From: an uncultured SAR116 cluster alpha proteobacterium
Lineage (GTDB): Bacteria > Pseudomonadota > Alphaproteobacteria > Puniceispirillales > Puniceispirillaceae
Direction: 5' to 3'
DNA: 64,000 nucleotides
Assembly (NCBI GenBank): GCA_902632595.1
Contig: CACPDC010000004.1
Span: 43,375-107,374, forward strand
Positions 1 through 9,700 of this stretch are shown piece by piece (within the stretch, counting starts at the first letter, position 1; the number at the start of each line of letters is the position of its first letter). The notes beneath the pieces were generated by a model. The model saw nothing but the letters and a program-made list of their open reading frames with translations. It was not told the origin of the DNA and did not search any database. The position numbers and the translations under genes were made by a program.

Positions 1-264
1 TGGGTAAAGTTCCAAAACTGCCTCTGCTAGGATGTGCGCACAATCATGCCTAATTAACTCTAAGCAATAATCATCTTTCTTTGTAATTAATCGAATTTCA
101 CTATCTTCATCTATTATTCTATTGATATCCCAATGATTTCCATTAACAACAGCTGAAAGAGCTGCCTTTTCAAGACCAGGGCCTATATCTGCTGCAATTT
201 GACCCGCTGTTACAGGGCCATCATAGTGCCGCTCGGACCCATCTGGGAGAGCAATTTTCGGCAT
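1..264 (-). CDS. thrS: Threonyl-tRNA synthetase, N-terminal part (TGS domain), truncated by window edge
   Basis: Reverse-complement translation MPKIALPDGSERHYDGPVTAGQIAADIGPGLEKAALSAVVNGNHWDINRIIDEDSEIRLITKKDDYCLELIRHDCAHILAEAVLELYP; TGS domain followed by the RHDCAHILAEAV motif of ThrS. Confidence 0.9.
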   Translation of the reverse strand, partial: MPKIALPDGSERHYDGPVTAGQIAADIGPGLEKAALSAVVNGNHWDINRIIDEDSEIRLITKKDDYCLELIRHDCAHILAEAVLELYP

Positions 265-315
265 AAACTTTTTCCTTATTTAAATACACTGAATACTTGT
301 CAGAATTTAACTTGA

Positions 316-1503
316 TCACTTCCCTAAAACAAGTGGAGAAAATCCCTTTTCAAGAAGAAGCTCTCTATAAATATCCAGAGTAGATTTTGTCATCTTTTTT
401 ATGCTAAAACGTCGTTTTACATTAGATTGAGCTAATTTTGACAAATTATCTCTTTCTGAGCCAGATATACCTAATGCTTTTTCGAGAGATAGCGCTAAAC
501 TAGCGACATCATTTGGCTTTGCGAGCCATCCAGTTTTTTCATTTAAAATAGTTTCCTTAGCACCACCATGTTCAAATGCAACAACTGGTCTCCCCATTGC
601 TTGTGCCTCTATAGCAATTCTACCAAACGGTTCTGGATAAACTGAGGGCATTACAACTACGTCGGCCAACATTAATGCAGCTGGCATATCTCGTGTTGAG
701 CGAGCAATACGTACATTCGCACCAAGACCTAATTCCACCGATTTTTTCTCCAAAATCTCAACGAATCTGGTATTAGCGTCACCCGCTCCTAATAATACAA
801 TTGCCACATCTAGATGTTCTAATTTAGAGATTGCATGCAACAACATAATATGTCCTTTCCAACTAGTAGGACGCGCAGGCAACATAACTACAGGTAGGTC
901 ATCCGGCAAACCAATTCTCTCTGCCTCATTGATTATACGTTGTTGTGTGACATTTTTTGGATCAAAAATTGAGAGGTCAACTCCTCTATGAATCACGTTT
1001 AAAGATAAACTTTCTACTAGTTTTGGAAACTGATATTCAATTACAGATTTCGTGTATTCTGATATTGCAATTATTTCGTCAGCGTAAAGCATTTGTTTGT
1101 TATAAGCGCGTTTAAAAAGGTTTGTTGCCTCAAACTTACCATGAATAGTAGCAACAGTTGGAATAGACAAAGATTTTGCTACCGGTAAACTAATCCATGC
1201 TGGCGCTCTCGAGCGTACATGCACTATGTCGACATTCTCCCCTAAAAAAATTTTGCGCAACCTAGGTTTTATCAACATCCAAGAGACCGGATTCTTTTGA
1301 TTTACGGGCAAATTGATATGTTTTGCACCTACACGTTTCAGTTGAGATTCTAACATACCACCTGAACTAATGACAATCGGCCTCCAGCCAATATCGCTGA
1401 TCGCTTGTGCGGTCTCAACAGTTCCTCTCTCAACACCACCATTGTGTAGTGCTGGGATTATTTGTGCAATTACAGGTCTAACCAAATTTGTTTTTTGTGA
1501 CAT
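316..1503 (-). CDS. Glycosyltransferase family 4 (group 1)
   Basis: ORF with GGVERGTVE N-terminus and C-terminal PSVYPEPFGRIAIEAQAMGRPVVAFEHGGAKETI motif typical of GT4. Confidence 0.85.
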   Translation of the reverse strand: MSQKTNLVRPVIAQIIPALHNGGVERGTVETAQAISDIGWRPIVISSGGMLESQLKRVGAKHINLPVNQKNPVSWMLIKPRLRKIFLGENVDIVHVRSRAPAWISLPVAKSLSIPTVATIHGKFEATNLFKRAYNKQMLYADEIIAISEYTKSVIEYQFPKLVESLSLNVIHRGVDLSIFDPKNVTQQRIINEAERIGLPDDLPVVMLPARPTSWKGHIMLLHAISKLEHLDVAIVLLGAGDANTRFVEILEKKSVELGLGANVRIARSTRDMPAALMLADVVVMPSVYPEPFGRIAIEAQAMGRPVVAFEHGGAKETILNEKTGWLAKPNDVASLALSLEKALGISGSERDNLSKLAQSNVKRRFSIKKMTKSTLDIYRELLLEKGFSPLVLGK

Positions 1504-1644
1504 ATTAAGATAAGTTTCTTTTTATAAAAGTTGGAAAGACAGTTATTGCTCGAACACTTTTAAGCTTAGTTAATAATTTAGGCAATAAGTAAGTCAAAGA
1601 AAACTTTGAGCAAATACTTTAAATATGTACCAATTTAAAAAGCG

Positions 1645-2433
1645 TTGATTATGCAGACAAATAAATTACCGAAAATTAAATTTTTACCCACGAAACGAGG
1701 ATATAGGCTTGCTTATCAGGTTCATAGATCAAAACAACCTCAAAATAAAAAAAGTGGAATATTATTTCTACATGGTCACGGCTCCGACATGTTTGGGAGT
1801 AAAGCAGAAGTAATGATGGATTGGGCCATTCAGAAAGATGTGGATTTTACAAGATTCGATTTATTTGGGCACGGGCAAACTGGAGGGGATATAATGACAG
1901 CCACAGTAGGCCAATGGATAAACGACACATGTGATATTTTTGATAATTTGTTAGACAAAAAACAAATATTAGTTGGTTCATCTCTTGGTGGGTGGCTTAT
2001 GTTATCTCTGTGCAAATATCGTTCTGAAAAGATAGATAGCCTAGTCGGCATAGCAGCAGCACCTGATTTTACAAAGGGTCTTATCTGGGAAACGCTAGAT
2101 AAATTAGAGCAAGAAAGATTTCATACTCAAGGCTACTTAACAATAGCTAACCCTTACGGTGAAGCAGATGTAATCTACCCGTATCGACTTATTGAGGAAG
2201 CAGAAAATCACTTGGTATTGGAGCACCCTATTGAATTCCATGGAAGGGTGATTTTACACCACGGATTATGTGACGCTGAAGTGCCATGGCAAACATCAAT
2301 CGAAATAGCAAAAAAATTACGTTCCAATAAGGTTGAGATACACCTAGATAAATCAGCAAATCATCGATACTCTAATACAGAACAGTTAAATGCCCTTCTT
2401 CAAAGCCTGGAAGAACTTACTTCTATAAAATGA
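1645..2433 (+). CDS. Alpha/beta hydrolase
   Basis: FLHGHGSDMFGSKA oxyanion region, GSSLGGW nucleophile elbow, C-terminal catalytic His region (SANHRYSN). Confidence 0.8.
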   Translation: MIMQTNKLPKIKFLPTKRGYRLAYQVHRSKQPQNKKSGILFLHGHGSDMFGSKAEVMMDWAIQKDVDFTRFDLFGHGQTGGDIMTATVGQWINDTCDIFDNLLDKKQILVGSSLGGWLMLSLCKYRSEKIDSLVGIAAAPDFTKGLIWETLDKLEQERFHTQGYLTIANPYGEADVIYPYRLIEEAENHLVLEHPIEFHGRVILHHGLCDAEVPWQTSIEIAKKLRSNKVEIHLDKSANHRYSNTEQLNALLQSLEELTSIK

Positions 2434-2506
2434 AACATCGAAAATTTATTAATATTAAAAACCTAAAACAAATCTTTAATCGCGTTTTTTTTCACAATAT
2501 ATAGAT

Positions 2507-3184
2507 TCAAAAATCTAACAATGAATAGTGAGCCGAAGGTGCAACACCTGTTAATTGATCACTTAACAAATCCCTAAAATTGGGGCGTGACTTAATCTTC
2601 ATATACCATGACGCTGCCGAAGGATATTTGTCCCATTGAACATCGCCAAAATAATCTAATATAGAGATTTGAGCTGCAGCAGAAAAATCAGCAAGCGATA
2701 GCTGAGCACCAACAAGACAGCTATTTTGCTCCGTTAACCAATTAAGATAGCCAAGGTGCACTTGTGCATTCGAAAGTCCTGTTCGGATGTTAAATGAGGA
2801 AGCATCTGTGCCACTCTCAAAACGCTTTATGACCCTTTCGTGTAATAAAGGCAAACCCACTTCATAATAAAATTTATCATCAAACCAGTCTAGCAAACGT
2901 CTTATCTCAGCACGTTGAACGCTTGAACCTGGAAGCAACCTAGAATCAGGCCTCGTCTCTTCAATCCATTCACTAATTGCTCTCGAACCAGATATTACAA
3001 TTTCGTCGTTGTATTGAAAAACGGGTAATGAGCCCGCAGGATTAATAGCCAAAAATTCTTCATCTCGTTGCCACGGAAGATGATGGACTAACTCAAAATC
3101 ATATTGGTATTCCGCAAGCTGAAGACGGATAAACCTGCTTGCCGGTGATAATGGAAAATGATGTAATTGAGGCCTAAAGTTCAT
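2507..3184 (-). CDS. Glutathione S-transferase family protein
   Basis: Thioredoxin-like N-terminus with NPAGSLPVFQYNDEIVISGSRAISEWIEE; C-terminal helical domain. Confidence 0.85.
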   Translation of the reverse strand: MNFRPQLHHFPLSPASRFIRLQLAEYQYDFELVHHLPWQRDEEFLAINPAGSLPVFQYNDEIVISGSRAISEWIEETRPDSRLLPGSSVQRAEIRRLLDWFDDKFYYEVGLPLLHERVIKRFESGTDASSFNIRTGLSNAQVHLGYLNWLTEQNSCLVGAQLSLADFSAAAQISILDYFGDVQWDKYPSAASWYMKIKSRPNFRDLLSDQLTGVAPSAHYSLLDF

Positions 3185-3226
3185 GTGATAAATCTGTCTG
3201 ATTTAATTTCAAATAAAGATATATTT

Positions 3227-3745
3227 TCAACAAATATCTGGCAAGGTAGTTAATGGTTTGTTACTGACTTTTTCTAAATACAGATCTCGCAAATTAATAT
3301 ATTGCAGTCTTTGCCTCTCGATAGAACCTGGCCAAAGCAAATTTTCTGGAACAGGTTTGAACCCAAATTTTGGGAAAAAATAAGGTTCTCCTGAGACAAG
3401 GCAAAAATTCCAACCACTATTTTTGATCATCTTTAGAGAAGAGGTTATTAATAGTGAACCAATACCTTTTCCTTTTAAGTGATCTCTCACTACCAAAGGA
3501 CCCAAGAGAAGTGAGTTATATTCAGCAATCTTTATTGGCCAATATTGTAAGCTTGCTACTATTTCTTCATGATGCAAGTGAAAAGTATCTAAAACTATCA
3601 ATCCAAGTTTTTCTATGGGTTTTGATTTTCGAAATTTCCAGACCGACCGGTCTAAATAGTCATGTCCAAATTCCTCTATTATCATTTGATGCACAGATTG
3701 TTTGTCTTTGGGGAGATAAGACCTTAATTTGTAACGATCTGACAT
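3227..3745 (-). CDS. GNAT family N-acetyltransferase
   Basis: LGPLVVRDHLKGKGIGSLLITSSL acetyl-CoA binding motif, FFPKFGFKPVP. Confidence 0.8.
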   Translation of the reverse strand: MSDRYKLRSYLPKDKQSVHQMIIEEFGHDYLDRSVWKFRKSKPIEKLGLIVLDTFHLHHEEIVASLQYWPIKIAEYNSLLLGPLVVRDHLKGKGIGSLLITSSLKMIKNSGWNFCLVSGEPYFFPKFGFKPVPENLLWPGSIERQRLQYINLRDLYLEKVSNKPLTTLPDIC

Positions 3746-4057
3746 AATTATTGTAACTTTTTTATTCCTAGGTTAGTTCTCATGATTAAAGACAAATTGA
3801 AACTTTACCTCTAACAAAATTTTCTAATCTTGCTATTTTTTCGTGCAATGAATTTCTATTGAACTGAAAAATCGCATTAAAAGAAAAATCTTAATATAAA
3901 TGATTTAAATTATTTTATTGAAACTATAGAAAGATAATGGGTTATGTTCAAGAATTTCAGTAAAAGCAGGACTTTAATTGAAGTTTATGTTTAAAAAAGC
4001 CTCAGTATAATTAACTCAGGACCAAAAAGGCCAAAAATTTACTTATGATGGGTATTA

Positions 4058-4909
4058 TTGATGGACATTAAATTAGATGAATTTTTACAAATTAGCATAA
4101 TAGCCATAATTCAAGGTTTTACTGAATTTTTACCTATTTCATCTTCTGGCCATTTGATTTTGATATCTGAAATTGGTGATTTTAGTAAAAAAGGTATTGA
4201 AATCGAAGTTGCTGCACACATTGGTTCTTTGTTTGCTGTGATTTTTTACTTCAGAAGGATAGTTTTTAGACTATCCAAAACAATATTTTCTAACTTTGCC
4301 AGTTTGTTAGGAAATAATTTCAGAGATATTGGAGACAAGAAAAAATACGAAGATGCAAATCTCGTTAGGTGCTTAATCGTTGGATGTCTTCCCATATTAG
4401 TAATTGGATTTTTAATTGTACAAACAAATATTTCAATACTTCGTCTATTGATAACGATTGGAATTGGTAATTTATTCTTTGCATTGATTTTATTTCACGC
4501 AGATAGGATTGGTAGCTCCTCCAAAACTCTTTCTGGCATAAACGTTAAAGATGCCTTAATTATTGGTTTTTTTCAGATTTTTGCATTAATTCCTGGTTCT
4601 TCGCGAAGTGGTGTCACAATATCCATGGCAAGATACCTAGGTTATGACAGAACAAGCGCAACTGAGTATTCTTTACTCTCTGGTATACCTGTGATAACCG
4701 CAGCTGGGGTTTTACAAATTATTAAAATTGTTTTATCAGATGTAACTTATAACATAGCGCCAATTATACTTGTTTGCGTTCTTTCGTTTGTTGTAGCCTT
4801 AAGTTCAATACGCTTTTTATTATTGTGGGTTGAAAAAACCGATTTCAAGGTTTTCGTAATATATCGGTTAATTTTGGGGATATTTCTAATAGGCTTGGCC
4901 ATATTATAA
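4058..4909 (+). CDS. uppP: Undecaprenyl-diphosphate phosphatase (BacA family)
   Basis: QGFTEFLPISSSGHL and PGSSRSGVTISMAR signature motifs; multi-pass hydrophobic protein. Confidence 0.93.
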   Translation: MMDIKLDEFLQISIIAIIQGFTEFLPISSSGHLILISEIGDFSKKGIEIEVAAHIGSLFAVIFYFRRIVFRLSKTIFSNFASLLGNNFRDIGDKKKYEDANLVRCLIVGCLPILVIGFLIVQTNISILRLLITIGIGNLFFALILFHADRIGSSSKTLSGINVKDALIIGFFQIFALIPGSSRSGVTISMARYLGYDRTSATEYSLLSGIPVITAAGVLQIIKIVLSDVTYNIAPIILVCVLSFVVALSSIRFLLLWVEKTDFKVFVIYRLILGIFLIGLAIL

Positions 4910-4971
4910 TTGGCTGATTTTTCACACTAATTATTTAAATATTCAATGATATTTTCATCACACTAGCTGAA

Positions 4972-6726
4972 TTAATAAACGTCCCGTAAATACCTTTTCT
5001 CTTTTTTTAGCAAATTTATATAATCGGTTGTCTGATCATCTGTAAAGCTACCTTGATGCTTTATAACCTCAAAAAGTGCTCTATCAACATCCTTAGCCAT
5101 TTTAGAGGCGTCTCCGCACACGTAGAAATGTCCGCCCTCTTCCAAACACTTAAAAAGTGAATAACTATTTTCCAGCATTCTATTTTGGACATAAATCTTT
5201 TCCTTCTGGTCTCTAGAGAATGCTAAGTCAAGACGTGTTAAAAGACCGGTGTTACTCATTTGGCCAAGTTCTTGCTCATAAAGGAAGTCGTATTTTCTAT
5301 GTTGATCGCCAAAGAACAGCCAATTCATTCCCTTCGCGCCACGCTCTTCTCTTTCCTGTAAAAAAGCTCTAAAGGGAGCAATTCCTGTTCCTGGACCAAC
5401 CATAACCATAGGCACACTATCATCTTTAGGCACTCGGAAATTTTTATTTGGCAATAGGAAAACCCCATTGGCTGTTTCACCAGAGTTCTGATCAGCAAGA
5501 AAGGTAGAGGCAACACCATTATGTATTCTATCGTCATACGTCCATCTCACTGCCGCTACGGTTAGATGGATCTCTTCTGGGAAGGATTTGAAGCTAGATG
5601 AAATAGAATAAGCTCTGTGTTGTAACGGTCTGAGAAGTTTAATAAATTGTTCAGGTGAAAAATGAAAATCCTTTAATAACTTTAATAAGTCTAAGGTATC
5701 CAGTCCCCAAAGGAATGTGTCTAGCGTCTCTTTGTTTGCAACAGCGGAACTAAGACCAGTGTTTGACGCATGTCTCTCTACCTCATAAATCAAGTCCTTA
5801 GAGGGTGTCATTATTTCATATTTTGTGCTCAAAAGACCTGACAAGCTTTCATCTGTACCTTCCAGTGAATAGTCTTGATTTACTCCTAAAATTTTTATGA
5901 TTTCTTCAACAAGATAAGATGAATTGACCGGCATAATACCTAGTGAGTCACCAGCTTCATACGTGATCCCGCTGTTGGCTATATTTACACCAATATGTCT
6001 GATTTCTTTCGCCGATCCCGGGGCAGATAAAAGCCGATTTTCCTTTAAATAAGTTTGATATGGATTTTTTCTGTTCCAACTAGGTGGTGCCTCATCAATG
6101 TTTTCTTTTCCATTCGAGGAAGAATTCATTTTAGAAGTTTCATTTAAAGAGGTTCCTATATCTGGAATGGCTAAATCCAACCAATTAGCAGCAGGCTCTT
6201 CAAAATCTACATCGCAATCTATCCTACTACTAGTTCTCATAGCGCCTAATTGTTCAAGCCTTGTATCAATTAATTTTCCAGCTTGGCAAAATTCATCGTA
6301 ACTAGTATCACCCAATGCCAAAACACCGAAAGAAAGCCCCTCCAATCTAGGTGCCGACTCTGATACTAAGGAATCCCAAAATATTCCGGCATTATCGGGC
6401 ATTTCCCCTTCGCCATAAGTTGACACGATAATAATAGCATTTTCAACATTTGCTAAATATTCCATATCGATAGAATCTAGTTCACGTACGTTTGCCGAAT
6501 ATCCTCTCGTCTTTGCTAAAGTAGCCGCATCGTTCGCAAGTCCCTCAGCATTTCCGGTTTGCGTTCCGAATAAGATTTCCAAAGTCTTTAAATTGTTAGC
6601 GTTATGTACGCTTTCACTGCTAGAATTGCTCCAATCGCTGGACTTAAGCCCAGCGACAAAACCATCTAACCAAGCTCTCTGGTTTTCGTTGAACGGGGCA
6701 TCAGTGGGTATATTTAGAGATTTCAT
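4972..6726 (-). CDS. Diflavin reductase, sulfite-reductase flavoprotein (CysJ)-like
   Basis: Flavodoxin domain (FGTQTGNAEGLA, STYGEGEMPDNA), FAD domain (RAYSISSS), NADPH domain (VMVGPGTGIAPFRAFLQER, C-terminal YLRDVY). Start placed at the internal Met (MKSLNIPTDAPFNENQRAWLDGF); the ORF opens to 6792 and overlaps the upstream gltB-like gene either way. Confidence 0.85.
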   Translation of the reverse strand: MKSLNIPTDAPFNENQRAWLDGFVAGLKSSDWSNSSSESVHNANNLKTLEILFGTQTGNAEGLANDAATLAKTRGYSANVRELDSIDMEYLANVENAIIIVSTYGEGEMPDNAGIFWDSLVSESAPRLEGLSFGVLALGDTSYDEFCQAGKLIDTRLEQLGAMRTSSRIDCDVDFEEPAANWLDLAIPDIGTSLNETSKMNSSSNGKENIDEAPPSWNRKNPYQTYLKENRLLSAPGSAKEIRHIGVNIANSGITYEAGDSLGIMPVNSSYLVEEIIKILGVNQDYSLEGTDESLSGLLSTKYEIMTPSKDLIYEVERHASNTGLSSAVANKETLDTFLWGLDTLDLLKLLKDFHFSPEQFIKLLRPLQHRAYSISSSFKSFPEEIHLTVAAVRWTYDDRIHNGVASTFLADQNSGETANGVFLLPNKNFRVPKDDSVPMVMVGPGTGIAPFRAFLQEREERGAKGMNWLFFGDQHRKYDFLYEQELGQMSNTGLLTRLDLAFSRDQKEKIYVQNRMLENSYSLFKCLEEGGHFYVCGDASKMAKDVDRALFEVIKHQGSFTDDQTTDYINLLKKEKRYLRDVY

Positions 6727-9700
6727 TACTTCTGTCCATAAAAACTGTCTGGCTAAGTTCTGCCAAAGTTGACTTGGCAAATAATTCATCAAAGCTTGGT
6801 ATAGAACCTAACGCATTTACATTTTTTTGATTTTGATAGATAATCCAAGAATACGTCGCTGGACTTTCCATGCTAATAACATTTCTCAATGCCAAAGCTT
6901 GTTTAAAATCTGTTAATCTTTTATTCGCCACCAGAATAGCAATTTCTTCGTCTGTGTAATCTGCTAACGCCTCTTTTGCATACTTAGACAACTCTGTCAT
7001 AAGACTAAAATCTTCTGTCATTATAAGATTTTTGGTTAGCTGATCACTGATATTTCCATTCCAAATATTTTTTGATTTTTTTAATATAATTTTCTGAGCC
7101 ATATCCAAAACTGTGTAGGAATTTAACAGCTCTGCCATGGATTTTTTACTTTCTTTATTTTCAGAAGGAATAGCACCACCATTAACTGGGGAATTGAGTT
7201 TCCATGCAGATTTGATCTTTTTTACCTGATGATTAGCAAGGGCAATGGCTAATTCCTCTGTTATCTCTTTTCTCGATTTTGAGGACAGTATCTCCTCATA
7301 ATCTTGATACTGCAGGAGAGCTTTTGGCATTACCCACCATATTTTTTCTTTAATTTTGTCCCAATCTTGAATTATTTTTTTCGCTTTAGATGATTTAGTT
7401 GCTAAATAATGCCATTCAAGCATTTGTTTTACAGCATGTTCATGCACTGCCTCTGAAGTCTCTCCTTGACCAATTTTACCTAAAATTACAGAGTCGTGAC
7501 TAACAAATTGCTCAAATATGTTTTCTGGATCATATTGGTAAGCAAAACCACCCGACATACCGTTACCGAAACCCTTGGAAAATCCTCCAATATTCAGAAT
7601 TGCGCCGTTGGTCATATACTCCGCGCAAAACTCACCAACCCCTTCAACAACCGCGGTAGCACCTGAGTTTCGTACTGCAAACCTGTCACCAGCTTGCCCC
7701 TCAATAAAAGTTTTTCCACCAGATGCACCAAATAAGGTGAAGTTTCCAACGAGAACGTTATCTCCATAGTGCTTACCGCCACCTGCGGGCGATTTTACGA
7801 TAATTTTTCCGCCACACGCTCCTTTGCCTACACCGTCATTGCATGTTCCCGTGTGTTCAAAAACCATACCATCATTACAAAAAGCTCCAAAGCTTTGGCC
7901 GGCAGAACCCTGTGTTGCTATTTTTACGCTCTCATAATCTAAAAAACAACGTCCACGATTATCGGTTACAATGCTCCCAGATTTCATTTTTTTCCCGTAG
8001 TTTAGTATACGTTCTATGTCGATTGATAATTGTCCGCCAACAGATTTATTTCGATTATTGAGCGGAGTGTTCGGCTTCAATATAATTTCGGTTTCGTCAG
8101 AACGAAGAAAATTCTCGACTTGACCAAGCAAAAAATCATCAACCGAATAATCGCGTGGCATATATTTAGGTTTTTTTACTTTTTCTGCTTCAACTCTAGT
8201 TAACATCTCTCTAAGGTTTAAATGACCTATCGAAGCTGGATGATCTAAAAGATGCAAAAGGTCAGACCTACCTCTGGCTTCTTCTAAGTTCTTAAAACCA
8301 AGCATAGCTAGAATCTCCCTTACCTCGTGAGCGATATTAAGAAGATACTGTGCCAAAGCTCTTGGGTCTCCGCTAAAGGTTTCCGCGTTTGTTGTTAAAC
8401 CTGCCGGACACTTAATATTACAATTCTTTGCCATGACACATTTAAGCATCATGAGCGCTGTTGTCCCAAATTCAAAACTATCCGCGCCCAATAGAGATGC
8501 CTTAATTATATCTAATCCGGTTTGCATGGCGCCGGAACTTCGCAGAACAACCTTCTCGCGAAGCCCATTATGGCATAAAGCTTGGTGAACTTCCGCTATA
8601 CCGATTTCCGCTGCTCTTCCAGTATATTTAAGAGATGTGACGGCAGCGGCCCCAGTTCCTCCCGTATTACCTGCAACATTAATTACATCAGCTCCAGCTT
8701 TAGCAACGCCCACTGCGATGGTTCCTATGCCCTCGGAACTTACCAACTTTACTATAACTCTAACACGAGCGGCCTTCGCGTCATGAATCAATTGGGCTAA
8801 GTCTTCTATCGAATAAGTATCATGATGAGGGGGAGGAGATATTAGCTCCACTCCTGGCGTGCCTCCTCTCGCAGCAGCGATTTCTACTGTTACTTTTGCA
8901 GCCGGTAATTGCCCACCTTCTCCCGGTTTTGCTCCCTGCCCAATCTTTATTTCAATTTCCTCTAGTTTAGGGTCTGCTAAATAACCAGCCCAAACGCCAA
9001 ACCTGCCTGAGGCAAACTGCTTAATCCTACTAGCACGAATTGTTCCATAACGGCTGATGTGTTCCCCACCTTCACCAGAGTTTGACATTCCGCCTACCAT
9101 ATTTGTGCCATGAGCAACAGCTTCGTGAGCAGATGCTACAAGGGCCCCATGAGACATTGCCCCTGACGCAATTTTTTTCGTTATTTCTGAAGCAGGTTGA
9201 ACCATATCAATCTCAATAGATGATGGTGCTCCACGAAGTCTTTCCAAATAATCTTTAGCGAATCCAGCAGCTGTAATATTTAATGAACGACTAGAAACAA
9301 AGTGACCCTTAATATCTTCATTAAAACGGTCAATCAGAGTTTGTGCTAGTATATCCAACCTTCCTAAGTCATAAGCCAAAGGACCTGTTAAATTTAGGTT
9401 AAAATTATCTTCAGATACTTTAACACAGGTCAAACCCCGTATGACAAAATCGTTATTACCCGCTCGATTAAAAAGCATCATTTCGCGCTTAATGTCTTCG
9501 TATGTAGTCATGTAAGTGATATCAGCTGGTAGTGATAGAATGTCCCGCAAAGCAGCAGGTCTGTTCATTCTTTCTTCAAAAATATCAAGTGAAAACTTTC
9601 TATATGCGGAGGTAATTTCAAAGTTATCAATCACGGATTCATCGAGCTCTTCAAAACTAGTATTAATATATCCATTTTCGTCTATGTCGAAAGCATCTTT

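Noticed and set aside
3454-3747. 97-aa + strand ORF
   Set aside because: Entirely antisense to the GNAT acetyltransferase; no domain signature.
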